DNA of 64,000 bases from Actinacidiphila acidipaludis (GCF_019890725.1 NZ_JAINZZ010000003.1:186001-250000), one strand, 5' to 3'; positions 41,876-49,977 are shown, numbered from the stretch's first letter. Translations and numbers: made by a program. The notes: generated by a model from the letters alone, not told the origin.

Positions 41876-42265
41876 CCACACGTACTATGTGTAGGCCGGG
41901 GCGACGCCGGTCCTGGTGCACAACTGCGGAGTTGAAGACAGGGCCGGTGCGACCGCGGAATGGGTGCCGGAGGCTGGTGATCAACGGGCAGGAGCCTTGC
42001 CCCGAGGCTACGAATGCCTGGGGCGGATGGTGAGGACGTGATGGCGAAGTTCGACGGTGCCTTCGGTGATGAGATGATCGACCGAAAGCTCTCGCTTCCG
42101 AGTTTTGCCGACAAGATGGAGCACGCCCAGCGGCAGGCTGGAACGGCGGCCTATCACGGACTCACGCCAGTTTATGAATTTCCCACCCAGGCGACTGCCG
42201 ACGACGCTCGGAAGCTGTTGGATAGCTGGGGTATTACGACCATCGTCACAAGGCAGGCAAATTAG
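41876..42265 (+). pseudogene. Displaced (orphan) RHS toxin tip with Hint border, broken by a stop and a frameshift
   Basis: Begins with a 52-bp copy of the active gene's Hint end: HTYYV, a stop where the active gene has Glu (GAG to TAG at 41891-41893), then AGATPVLVHNC. A different tip follows (GVEDRAGATAEWVPEAG, then RAGALPRGYECLG). The frame then closes, while the +1-type neighbouring frame from 42014 continues for 83 residues (MAKFDGAFGDEMIDRKLSL to DARKLLDSWGITTIVTRQAN) to 42265. The whole is best read as a second toxin module left behind after an exchange, lacking its delivery part. I do not recognise the toxin family. The immunity gene overlaps its end by one base. Confidence 0.72.
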
Positions 42266-42504
42266 TGATTGAAAGCTATCTTGCAAGGGCCGTGCTCTCT
42301 GCCATTATGTTGCTCGATCATTCATCAGCCGATGAGATCGATCGCGATGTTGCTTCTCAAGGGCTTGAGAACATTGCATCTGACCTGAATCTGATGAACG
42401 AAGCGGAGCGTCAGGAGTTCAGGCGTATACTCGGCGGTATTGCTGAGGAAGAGCCGGACTATGCGCCATACATCGAAGAATTGCCCAACCTCCTGGGCTG
42501 GTGA
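42265..42504 (+). CDS. Probable immunity protein of the displaced tip
   Basis: A 79-residue helical protein (MIESYLARAVLSAIMLLDH, then NEAERQEFRRILGG and a Trp C-terminus). The GTG start shares one base with the stop of the displaced toxin frame (TAGTG), so it is translationally coupled to it and in the standard immunity position. Its GC content is well below the window average, like the tip, indicating that they arrived as one unit. A strong terminator follows at 42561. The family is unknown to me. Confidence 0.65.
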   Translation: MIESYLARAVLSAIMLLDHSSADEIDRDVASQGLENIASDLNLMNEAERQEFRRILGGIAEEEPDYAPYIEELPNLLGW

Positions 42505-42560
42505 GATCGGAGAATGGCTGGCACATACGGGCCGGCTCGTATGCGCCAGCAGCCGGTGAA

Positions 42561-42607
42561 ACGGTGGCGGTCCCATCGGAATATGTATCCGATGGGACCG
42601 CCACCGT
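42561..42607. terminator. Perfect 20-bp hairpin after the displaced cassette
   Basis: ACGGTGGCGGTCCCATCGGA (42561-42580) pairs with 42588-42607 across a 7-nt AT-rich loop (ATATGTA). It follows the small immunity gene by 56 bp and also precedes the integrase relic on the other strand, so it could serve both. Confidence 0.85.
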
Positions 42608-42679
42608 GTCTGACGGCAGTAGCTGACGGGAACGTCAGCGGACGGGGGCCGCACGAACCGGCGGGTCGTCGCCGTCGTT

Positions 42680-42835
42680 GGGCTCAAGGGCTGGCCGAGG
42701 TTGCCGAGGGGGTGGCCCAGGGGGTCGATGGCCTGGCGCTGGAGGCGCAGGCGGTCGTGGCGTAGACAGCGGGCGTTCGCGCCGATGTGGGCGTGACCCA
42801 GCAACGTTCGATCGCCGCGTCCAAGAGGGCTGTCC
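42680..42835 (-). pseudogene. Tyrosine-integrase C-terminal relic
   Basis: On the minus strand a frame reads LLGHAHIGANARCLRHDRLR, then LQRQAIDPLGHPLGN. This fits the C-terminal box of actinobacterial phage-type integrases, where LGHxxIxxTxxVYxHV precedes a helix like RLRLQRQAID. The catalytic Tyr position is Leu or Arg here and no N-terminal part is present, so it is a dead fragment. It suggests a mobile element once lay among the toxin cassettes. Confidence 0.5.
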
Positions 42836-42938
42836 GGGGCCCTCGGACTGCATGGTCGTGGTGGTTGTCAACGTTCAGGTGATGCTTGACGATTCGGCTT
42901 CGGGTGATGCTTGACGTCGGGGCTTGTTCTCATAGGGG

Positions 42939-43481
42939 ATGTGGCCGGAGGCGCGGTGGCGGGTGAGTTCCTTGGTGTGGGGTAGTCGCGTTGCCGTTGC
43001 GTTCGCTTCGAAGGGCTTCGGTAACCATGCGGAGGGCAAACTGGTGAACAATTTTGCTCTCGATGAGGGCGGGTCAGTTGCGGAGGTTTACTCGGAGCGG
43101 CGAGCCGCGAGCGAGGTGGTCGGCGACTACCTGGATACGTTTGAGGAGGAGCCCGACGGGTGGGGTTACTACCGCTACATGGCGGCGATGCTCGTCCTGA
43201 TCGCTCTGCCCAACCTGATCGGCGGGCCGGGAAGCGACACAGTGGCCTCCCTGTGGGAGTTCACGCGTCGGTTCGCCGATCACGTCGACTGGGATCTCGG
43301 CCGTGCGCAGGGGCAGCACCCCGCTACGCCTGAATTGTCCTTCCGAAGAAGGGAGGGCGTGGTGTGGTTGCGCAACGCCGAACTCGCCCGGGCCGGCGGC
43401 AACACCACGGTGATTGCTGCGGAGTCGGCGGCCTGGGGCCGTACGTTCGTCGCCGCACTCGACACGATCGGCCGGTCGTAA
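42939..43481 (+). pseudogene. Chimeric ORF: truncated deaminase tip fused in frame to an immunity-gene duplicate
   Basis: The 180-residue frame has two unrelated parts. Residues about 23-56 (FASKGFGNHAEGKLVNN then GGSVAEVYSERR) look like the middle of another nucleic-acid-deaminase tip: an HAE motif followed by VYSERR, the segment that normally leads into PCxxC. That motif is missing because at 43109 the sequence changes to the 355-bp duplicate of the RHS immunity gene, which continues in its original frame to near the end. The last residues (TIGRS) are new. The product is unlikely to be a working deaminase; whether the immunity half still binds toxin is open. Confidence 0.65.
43109..43463. 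repeat. 355-bp duplication of the immunity gene 3' part, second copy
   Basis: 354 of 355 bases match 40846-41200, 2,263 bp upstream. Direct orientation would allow deletion of everything between by homologous recombination. Confidence 0.95.
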
Positions 43482-43493
43482 GGGGAGTGTCTC

Positions 43494-44012
43494 GTGATCG
43501 ATCCGCTGCCTGAGTTGCCGAAGCCTGAGTTCGGTGTGGTTCGCCTCGCGGCTCCGCCGGAAGTGGCGGACGGAGTGGCCGGGGCGCTCCGCGAAGCCGG
43601 AGTCCTGCGGGGGTTGACCAGGTACGAGTACCGCGCACTTGCGGAGACGGAACTCCTCGAAGGCCGGGGTTCGAGCGGCTTGGTGGCCTTCGGGAGGAGC
43701 GGGCTCCTGGGAAGGATCTGCGTCGACGTCGCCACGGGCGAAGTCGTCCACGTCCCCAAGGCCGAGTCGGCGCGGGTCACGCACGTCAACGCGGACCTGC
43801 AGACGTTCACGCGATGCGTGTCGGCGGTGATCGCCCGCTTCCCGTTCTACCGGGAGGACGAGGGTGCGGAACGCTTCGAGCGGGTGGCGGACGAACTGCG
43901 GGGCCTGATCGCAGGCGTCGACGAAACGGCCCTGACCCATGACGGGTTCTGGGACGGGCTGTGCGAGGACGTGGCCCTGGGCGACTACGCGGACTGGGGT
44001 CGCGATGGCTGA
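43494..44012 (+). CDS. SUKH-4-like immunity protein
   Basis: A 172-residue cytoplasmic protein. The pattern LVAFGRSGLLGRICVDVATG, then EVVHVPKAESARVTHVNADL and QTFTRCVSAVIARFPFY fits the SUKH-4 family of polymorphic-toxin immunity proteins: a short strand pair with Gly turn, a conserved VN and a helix beginning xxF. The GTG has AAGGGGAG before it, 10 bp after the chimeric ORF. Its stop overlaps the start of the next gene. No toxin for it is adjacent, so it probably guards against tips carried by relatives. Assignment is by pattern only. Confidence 0.6.
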   Translation: MIDPLPELPKPEFGVVRLAAPPEVADGVAGALREAGVLRGLTRYEYRALAETELLEGRGSSGLVAFGRSGLLGRICVDVATGEVVHVPKAESARVTHVNADLQTFTRCVSAVIARFPFYREDEGAERFERVADELRGLIAGVDETALTHDGFWDGLCEDVALGDYADWGRDG

Positions 44013-44472
44013 GCCGCTCGCGCGGGCGCAAGAGAGGCGGGACACCCGGAAGGGCGCTGAAGCAGTCTTCGAGGAAGAGCATCTCGAGACGGGCTTCCCG
44101 CTTGCTTCGGCGGAGGCTGTTGATCTGATGATCGACGCACTCATCGCCGGCCACCCCAGTCACAACATGGCGAGGGTGTTCTCCCTGGACCGAACGCCTC
44201 TGTCGTCGGGCGGTCCGGATCACGAGTTCGTGGTCGGGATCGACCCCGATGCGCAGGTTGGCATTGTCGGCTTCGCCGACGGTGAGGGCAGTTTCGTTCC
44301 GAGTGGCGTGGCCGACAAAGCAGAGATGACGTACATGCTGCTCACGTACCCGAGGAACTTCCTGGAATCACCGGAGATTTCCATCGAACTGGTTCGCCAG
44401 GTCACGAAAGAGTTCGTTCTCTCCGGCGGTCTTCGACCCACGTGCATTGAGTGGCAGGAAGAGCCGTACTGA
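44005..44472 (+). CDS. Imm1-family immunity protein
   Basis: A 155-residue protein. AVDLMIDALIAGHPSHNMAR, a central HEFVVGIDPDAQVGIVGFADG, TYMLLTYPRNF and the terminal GGLRPTCIEWQEE match the layout of the Imm1 family, which typically accompanies deaminase-type tips. The ATG at 44005 overlaps the upstream stop by 8 bp, so it is co-translated with the SUKH-4-like gene. The longer frame upstream of this ATG is a shadow. It is an orphan immunity gene with no adjacent toxin. A role against deaminases would fit the three deaminase-type tips or domains found elsewhere in the window, but this is inference. Confidence 0.65.
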   Translation: MAEPLARAQERRDTRKGAEAVFEEEHLETGFPLASAEAVDLMIDALIAGHPSHNMARVFSLDRTPLSSGGPDHEFVVGIDPDAQVGIVGFADGEGSFVPSGVADKAEMTYMLLTYPRNFLESPEISIELVRQVTKEFVLSGGLRPTCIEWQEEPY

Positions 44473-44495
44473 GATCAAGCAATGTCGCCGGGAGC

Positions 44496-45215
44496 ATGCG
44501 GATGTGGCTGGTGCCGTCCACCGGCTGGCTCAGGTTCACCGTCGGCCACGTCGAACGGAGTTCCCCCGGGGAACTGCCTGCCGCGGTCGGCGAGGCCTCA
44601 GCGCTTCCGGCGTGAGCCGCGGGTGGAACGGAGAGCGGGACGTGGTGGTCGGCAGCGGGAATCCGGAAGAGTTCGTGCGTGGCGCGTCCCCCGCCCAGGC
44701 AGTCGCGTTCGCTGCGGCCTGCGCGGAACGGGCGGCCCCCATCCTGTTCTGGGTGGTATCCGCCGACGATCGTACGGGCGATCTGGAGGCCTACATCGGC
44801 GCGTTGGACGCGCTGTGGGCACCGGACGGCCGCACGGCCGGGCAGTTCCAGGAGACGCGGGACACGCTTGCCGTGGTGCAGGAGCTGGCCGTCGGCGATG
44901 ACGTCGTCGGGGCTCGTGCGTTCGCTTGTGCGGCAGCCGTGGCCCTGCCCGGCTCTGGGTGTCCCCGCGGGGCTGGGGGCCGGCGCTCTGCGGGACTGCT
45001 CGTCGACGCTCCGCACCTTCGCCTTCCGGCTCGAACGGCGTCGCGCCACGCCCCTGCCGGCGGCAGAGGCAGAGCTCCAGCGGCGGGACATCGCCGACCT
45101 GTCAGCGAGGGGCGACGGCGGGGAGGTGCCGGTGACCGAACTGCGGCAGAGGTCGGCAGCGGCCGGGCGGAATCGGCTTGCCCTCGCGGTCGAGCGCCTC
45201 GGTCCGCCCCGCTGA
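44496..45215 (+). pseudogene. Frameshifted hypothetical gene after the immunity genes
   Basis: Coding-like sequence is spread over three frames. 44496-44615 gives MRMWLVPSTGWLRFTVGHVE and ends in a stop that overlaps a GTG at 44612. From there, DVVVGSGNPEEFVRGASPAQ to VQELAVGDDVVGARAFACAAAVAL runs to about 44950. Near a CCC run (44948-44950) the plausible frame changes by one base to ALGVPAGLGAGALRDCSS, then LRTFAFRLERRR and onward to a stop at 45213-45215. One extra C would account for it. It may be a decayed gene or a sequencing error. The family is not recognised. Confidence 0.5.
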
Positions 45216-45362
45216 GCCCGCCCACCGGATCTCGCCGCCTCGGCAGCGGCTAGGCCGCGCAGTGCCGACGGCCGGGCACCCTGCGAGAATCCCGCCCATG
45301 GAACCTTCGAGGCCGGTCCCGACGAGGATGCCGGGCAGGTTCGGCGGCACCGGCTCGAGGCG

Positions 45363-46070
45363 GTGAGCGCCGTGGGGGAGGGCCGGCCGGAGTGGCGTGA
45401 CGACGAGGCGCTCTGGGCGCGGATCCGCGCGATGACCCCGGGGCAGCGTCGTCGGTCCGCGTACTTCGCTCTGCGACGCGTCCAGGGGCCGCTGGTCGAC
45501 ATCGCCGTCCCGGACGAGTGGGGCATCGACTCTGGGGCGCTCGCCTCCCTGCTGCGTGCGGGGGCCGGGCTGCCGGTCGCCCGGGCCGGCGCGGAGCTGA
45601 GGGCGGCGAGAGCCGCGCTGATGGCCGCGCCGCTGTTCACGGCGGAGGTCGAACCGGAGTTGGTCGAGAGCTTCCAGTTGGAGGCGCTCAACGGGTGGCT
45701 GATGTTCGTCGACGCACTGGGGGAGATGAGCGAGGCGGACACCGAGCGGATCGTGCGGCTGGCCCGTGAACTGGCCGTCTACCTCGACGACGTCCTGGAA
45801 GGCTCGCTCACGGTGGTCCCCGGGGAGGAGGCCCGCGCTCGCTGGGTGGCGGACGCCGACGAGGAACCGCGTGCCTACGGTCTGGGCTACTTCGGCACCA
45901 GGAACCTGGAGGTCGAGGCCGCCTGCCACGAGGCCCTCGGCGACCTTCCCGCCGACGCCGACCCGCTCGGATCCGCGGCGGACTTGAGCCTCGAGGCGGC
46001 CTGCGACGCGTACGGAACCGAACTGAGCGCGGTGCTGGCGACGTTCACGGACGCCGGTGCCGGGCACTGA
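45363..46070 (+). CDS. Hypothetical helical protein
   Basis: A 235-residue, mainly helical acidic protein with no signal peptide, for example MTPGQRRRSAYFALRRVQGP, ESFQLEALNGWLMFVDALGE and GYFGTRNLEVEAACHEALGD. It resembles the kind of uncharacterised proteins found beside toxin-immunity loci, but I cannot name a family. The start is uncertain: GTG at 45363 has GAGG too close, and another GTG lies at 45371 out of frame with good sites. Third-position GC is high as in the conserved chromosome, unlike the low-GC cassettes, so it may mark the right edge of the plastic region. Confidence 0.6.
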   Translation: MSAVGEGRPEWRDDEALWARIRAMTPGQRRRSAYFALRRVQGPLVDIAVPDEWGIDSGALASLLRAGAGLPVARAGAELRAARAALMAAPLFTAEVEPELVESFQLEALNGWLMFVDALGEMSEADTERIVRLARELAVYLDDVLEGSLTVVPGEEARARWVADADEEPRAYGLGYFGTRNLEVEAACHEALGDLPADADPLGSAADLSLEAACDAYGTELSAVLATFTDAGAGH

Positions 46071-46246
46071 GACGGACCCGGGCGCACCGCGACGCGTACC
46101 GGCACCCCCGCGCACTCCCGCGCACCCCTGCACCCCCCCGTCCCCCTCAGGCGGAGCCGTAAAATCTTCGGAGCCGGGCAGGTGAGCTGCAGGGCCCGGC
46201 GCTCAACGCCCGGGCAGGGCACGAGCGTTCGGGAAAGGACGCCCGC

Positions 46247-47029
46247 ATGGACAGACGGATATCGGGGAGCCTCGCCTGTGCCATGGCGCTGACCGCGGCC
46301 CTCGGTGTGGCCGGGTGCAAGCCCACGGTCGGGGCGGCGGACCCCACGAGCAGTGGCCAGGCGGCGGACGGCAACGGGCCGGTGGTGAGCGACGGCCGGG
46401 CCGTCAGCCCGCTGGACAACCCGGACGGCACCAAGGACGGGCTGAAGGCCATCACCTCCGCCGCGGACGAGGCGAAGGCCCGGGCGCTGATCCAGAAGGT
46501 GGCGACCAAGGGCCGCGGCCCGAAGACGGGTTACTCGCGGGCCGAGTTCGGCCAGGCGTGGATGGACTCGGCGAACGGCGTCGCGTTCGCGCACAACGGC
46601 TGCGACACCCGCAACGACCTCCTCAAGCGGGACGGCCTGGACCTCCACTACCGGTCGGGCTCCAAGTGCGTCCTGATCTCGCTCACCCTGGACGACCCCT
46701 ACACCGGCAAGGCGATCCACTGGACGAAGTCCAAGGCGACGACCATCCAGATCGACCATGTGATGCCGCTGTCGTACGACTGGCAGATGGGCGCGGCCCA
46801 CTGGTCGAAGGACAAGCGCGAGCAGATCGCCAACGACCCGCTCAACCTCATCCCGGTGGACGGCCCGTCCAACGGCGCCAAGAGCGACTCGGGACCGGCG
46901 TCCTGGCTGCCGCCGAACAAGCAGATCCGCTGCTCGTACGCGGTCCGGATCGCCCAGGTCTCGCTGAAGTACGCGCTGCCCGTCACCACCGCCGACAAGC
47001 AGGCGATGCTCGCGCAGTGCGGCGGCTGA
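46247..47029 (+). CDS. Secreted HNH nuclease (DUF1524/GmrSD C-terminal type), putative lipoprotein
   Basis: A 260-residue exported nuclease. The signal peptide ends in LGVAGC, a lipobox with Cys near residue 24. The DUF1524-like HNH core reads TIQIDHVMPLSYDWQMGA, then NDPLNLIPVDGPSNGAKSDS and SWLPP: Asp-His for metal and catalysis, Asn-Asp-x-x-Asn-Leu, then Asn and Lys. Two further cysteines (NGCD, KCVL) may form a disulfide. The ATG follows AAAGGA. Such secreted nucleases are widespread in Streptomyces and thought to degrade DNA outside the cell for nutrition or during hyphal death. It is close to the toxin region but no immunity gene is linked, in keeping with action outside the cytoplasm. 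Confidence 0.85.
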   Translation: MDRRISGSLACAMALTAALGVAGCKPTVGAADPTSSGQAADGNGPVVSDGRAVSPLDNPDGTKDGLKAITSAADEAKARALIQKVATKGRGPKTGYSRAEFGQAWMDSANGVAFAHNGCDTRNDLLKRDGLDLHYRSGSKCVLISLTLDDPYTGKAIHWTKSKATTIQIDHVMPLSYDWQMGAAHWSKDKREQIANDPLNLIPVDGPSNGAKSDSGPASWLPPNKQIRCSYAVRIAQVSLKYALPVTTADKQAMLAQCGG

Positions 47030-47095
47030 GGGACCCGCGTCCCGCGGGCCGGGCACCCGCCGGCCCGCGTGCCCGACGGGTGCCCGGGGGCCGTC

Positions 47096-47866
47096 TCACA
47101 CCGGCAGCGCCCGCGCCCAGGTCCCGTCCTCGGTGAGGTAGGTGTCGAGGGCGAGCCCGGCGCCGGCCAGCGCGGCGGTGAACTCCGCGGCGTCCAGCGG
47201 CCGGGACAGGAACGTCTGCGTCCAGCGTGCGTCGGGGAAGACGTACTCCACGTGCACCGAGCGCACGCCGGGCGCGACGGGCTCGGAGGACAGGACCCGG
47301 GAGACGCCGTCGCCGAGGGACGCCTCACGCGGCAGCCCGGTGTGCCAGCCGTCGCCCTCGCGCTGGACGAGGACGCAGCCGCCGTCGGCGACATGGCGTC
47401 GGCAGGCGCGCAGCAGGGCCTGCCGCTTCTCAGGGTCCGGGGCGTGCACGAGGAAGGACGCCAGCAGCACCGCGTCGAAGCGCTCCTCGCCGAGGTCGAG
47501 GGTCTCGATCGGGGAGTGGACGGTGCGCACGCCCGGGACGCGGGCCTCGACGCGGTCCAGCATGGCGCGGGACTCGTCGACGGCCGTCACGGCGAAGCCG
47601 CGGGCGGCGAGCGGTCCGGTCACGCGGCCGGCGCCGGAGCCGAGTTCCAGGAGGGTGGCCCCGGCGGGCACGGCCTGCTGGACGACGTCGGGTTCGTTGC
47701 GCACGGGCAGCCGTACATAGAGGTCGACGGCGCACCCGTCCGGCGTGATCGCGCCCGGTCCCGTGCCCTGATGTCCTTCGCGCGGTGCCTCGGCAGGTAG
47801 TGACTCGGTGCGCGGTGACTCGGTGCGCCGTGATTCGCTACGCGGTGATTCGCTCATGCCCGCCAT
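47096..47866 (-). CDS. Class I SAM-dependent methyltransferase
   Basis: A 256-residue protein with motif I LLELGSGAGRVTGPLAARG, post-I acidic VTAVDES, motif II RFDAVLLASFLVHA and motif III-like ADGGCVLVQREGDGW, a class I fold of the type used on small molecules. The N-terminal 40 residues are a low-complexity SESPRSESRRTES repeat encoded by 15-bp units, so the true start is uncertain; ATGs at 47866 and 47857 are both possible and neither has a strong ribosome site. It is convergent with the HNH gene and stands alone. Substrate unknown. Confidence 0.82.
   Translation of the reverse strand: MAGMSESPRSESRRTESPRTESLPAEAPREGHQGTGPGAITPDGCAVDLYVRLPVRNEPDVVQQAVPAGATLLELGSGAGRVTGPLAARGFAVTAVDESRAMLDRVEARVPGVRTVHSPIETLDLGEERFDAVLLASFLVHAPDPEKRQALLRACRRHVADGGCVLVQREGDGWHTGLPREASLGDGVSRVLSSEPVAPGVRSVHVEYVFPDARWTQTFLSRPLDAAEFTAALAGAGLALDTYLTEDGTWARALPV
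47798..47857 (-). repeat. 15-bp tandem repeats at the methyltransferase start
   Basis: About four units close to GGTGACTCGGTGCGC encode (T/S)ES(P/R)R-type repeats. They may vary in number between strains. Confidence 0.7.
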
Positions 47867-47938
47867 CCGAGCACGGCCGGCCTAAAACCCCGGTAACGGC
47901 CGCCCTCGGCGGCCCTCTTACCCCTCTCACCACCCTGA

Positions 47939-47968
47939 TTGTCAACGCGTTCGGGTGACGGTCATACT
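47939..47968 (+). promoter_or_regulatory. Promoter of the DUF1906 gene
   Basis: TTGTCA (47939-47944) and CATACT (47963-47968) with an 18-bp spacer, about 85 bp before the GTG at 48052. Confidence 0.5.
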
Positions 47969-48051
47969 TGCTGGGCTCCGTGAGGCGATCACCGGAGTCC
48001 GGGCCGTTCTGACACGGCCGGCGATGAGCCCACCGAACCTGATGAGGTCCC

Positions 48052-49131
48052 GTGTCGCACCGACGCCTGCCCAAGCCCCGCTGGCACCGCTACGCCGCCA
48101 TTGCCGCCGGTGTCATCGTCATCGCCGGCGGTGCGGCCTGGGCGGAGGCCGCCTCCGGCGGGAACGGCGGAACGGCCACGGGCGCGGCGGCGTCGTCGTC
48201 GCCCGGCGCCACCGGCCCGTCGGACCAGGCGTCGTCCGGGGCGCTCAAGCCGCTGGACGGCACGGCGAGCCCGTCGGCGATCCCCAGCGGCAGCGCCTCC
48301 GCCTCGGCGTCGGCCACCGCGAGCGGCGGCACGGCCACCACCACGCCCGTGAAGGCCACCATGCCCGCCCGGGTCACCAGCCAGCCGTCGTTCTCGGGCC
48401 GGGTCTCGCAGCCGTCCACAGCGGCCAAGGTGTTCACCGGGCTCGCCTTCGACACCTGCACGGCGCCCTCGGCCACCACGATGAGCGCCTGGCGCGCCCA
48501 CTCTCCGTACGGCGCCGCGGCCGTCTACGTCGGCGGCCGCAACCGCGGCTGCGCCCAGCCGCAGCTCACCTCGTCCTGGGTGCGGACGGTGACCACGGCC
48601 GGCTGGAAGCTCGTCCCGCTGTACGTCGGCGCGCAGCCGCCGTGCCAGACCAGCTCCAACCCGGAGCGGATCACCGCCACCAACGCGACCTCGCTCGGCA
48701 CGACCGACGGGGCCGACGCGGTGGCGAAGGCGCAGGCGCTCGGGATGCGGGCGGGCAGCGCGATCTACCTGGACATGGAGGCGTTCGACTCCAGCGACAC
48801 CTCGTGCGTGTCGTCCGTCCTCAGCTACATCCGGGCGTGGGACCGGGCGCTGCACGTCCACGACTACTGGGCCGGCTTCTACGGCTTCACCTCCTCCAGC
48901 GCCGCCGTCGTCGCCCAGGCGAAGAGCACGACCCCCGGCATGCCCGACGCGCTCTGGTACGCCAAGTACGACGGCAACGCGTCCACCACGACCGGCTTCC
49001 CGTTCTCCTCGGGCCTGTACACCGGGCACCGGCGCGGCCACCAGTACCTGGTGAACCAGAAGGAGTCGTACGGCGGGGCGAGCGTGACCGTGGACCGCGA
49101 CGCGTGGGACGCGCCGGTCGCCGTCGTCTGA
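48052..49131 (+). CDS. Secreted DUF1906 (glycoside-hydrolase-like) protein
   Basis: A 359-residue exported protein. A signal anchor (RYAAIAAGVIVIAGGAAWAEA) is followed by about 100 residues of Ser/Ala/Thr-rich linker and then a DUF1906 domain related to Rv2525c, a TIM-barrel like GH25/GH26 lytic enzymes: GLAFDTCTAPSATTMSAWR with the first barrel strand, YVGGRNRGCAQPQ, WKLVPLYVGAQ and IYLDMEAFDS with an acidic pair in the expected active-site strand. Relatives are Tat-exported and linked to cell-wall carbon, but activity is unproven. The GTG is preceded by GATGAGG. No operon partners. Confidence 0.85.
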   Translation: MSHRRLPKPRWHRYAAIAAGVIVIAGGAAWAEAASGGNGGTATGAAASSSPGATGPSDQASSGALKPLDGTASPSAIPSGSASASASATASGGTATTTPVKATMPARVTSQPSFSGRVSQPSTAAKVFTGLAFDTCTAPSATTMSAWRAHSPYGAAAVYVGGRNRGCAQPQLTSSWVRTVTTAGWKLVPLYVGAQPPCQTSSNPERITATNATSLGTTDGADAVAKAQALGMRAGSAIYLDMEAFDSSDTSCVSSVLSYIRAWDRALHVHDYWAGFYGFTSSSAAVVAQAKSTTPGMPDALWYAKYDGNASTTTGFPFSSGLYTGHRRGHQYLVNQKESYGGASVTVDRDAWDAPVAVV

Positions 49132-49323
49132 CACCCCGCCGACACCCGGACGGACGGCGCGAACCGGGGCGCAACCGCCCGCTTCCGGCGCGGGATCCGC
49201 GCCCCGGGCGGCGTCCCGGGTGATCGGGTTCTGCGGAGTGCTGGATATCGGCGGGGCCGGGGAAATAGGCTCGGGGCGATCATTTTCGTCAGCGCGAGGT
49301 TCGTTCTCCTGCCGGGAGGCACC

Positions 49324-49977
49324 ATGGTCCGCCGTCGCACCGCCGTCTCGTTGGCCGCCGCAGCGCTGCTGCTCGCATCCCCCGCGCTCACCGCGTGCGG
49401 ATCGAGTCCGGCGCACGCGGGCGCCGCGGCCGTCGTGGGCGACCACCGGATCACCATGGCCACGCTGCAGTCGCAGGTCAACGACCTGCGCAGCGCAGCC
49501 GCCAAGTCGCCGCAGGGCCAGCAGCTGCTGGACTCGGCGGGCAATCTGCCGAGCCAGTTGCTGGGCCGGCTCGTCGAGGACGAGGTCCTCGACCGCACGC
49601 TGACCGACGCCGGGCTGTCCGTCACACCGGGCGAGGTGCAGCAGGAACACACCGCCGCGCTCCAGCAGTTCAACGGGAACGAGGCCGAACTCGACACCAC
49701 GCTGCTGACGCAGTACGGCGTCGCGCCCGGCGACATCGACCACTTCTTCCGCCGCAACGTCGCCTTCTCCAAGATCATCCAGAACCTGGGCTACCAGCCG
49801 GGCAGCGACGGCGGCAACGCGGCGCTGCAGCAGGCGGTGGTGAAGACCTCCCAGCGCCTAGGCGTGCGGATCAACCCGCGCTACGGCACCTGGGACGCGA
49901 AGAAGGGCACCATCGGTACCGAGACCGACCCGTGGGTGGTGAGCAAGACCCAGGTCGCGGCGCCCACCGGCGCGTGA
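49324..49977 (+). CDS. SurA-N-like secreted lipoprotein
   Basis: A 217-residue lipoprotein with signal peptide and lipobox ALTAC. AAAVVGDHRITMATLQSQVND and the helical body up to about residue 150 match the SurA N-terminal chaperone domain. No parvulin PPIase domain follows, so only the substrate-binding part is present. It is expected to help fold exported proteins at the outer face of the membrane. The ATG has GGGAGG. It reads towards mazG with a 34-bp gap, but mazG has its own leaderless promoter. This neighbour pair is commonly seen in Streptomyces as I recall. Confidence 0.85.
   Translation: MVRRRTAVSLAAAALLLASPALTACGSSPAHAGAAAVVGDHRITMATLQSQVNDLRSAAAKSPQGQQLLDSAGNLPSQLLGRLVEDEVLDRTLTDAGLSVTPGEVQQEHTAALQQFNGNEAELDTTLLTQYGVAPGDIDHFFRRNVAFSKIIQNLGYQPGSDGGNAALQQAVVKTSQRLGVRINPRYGTWDAKKGTIGTETDPWVVSKTQVAAPTGA

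Noticed and set aside
42514..42914. Short plus-strand frames (42514-42765, 42678-42914)
   Set aside because: They cover the terminator hairpin and the antisense side of the integrase relic and show no protein-like sequence.
46247..47029. HNH protein as a toxin of the RHS locus
   Set aside because: It has its own lipoprotein signal, no Hint or RHS part and no immunity neighbour; more likely an ordinary secreted nuclease.
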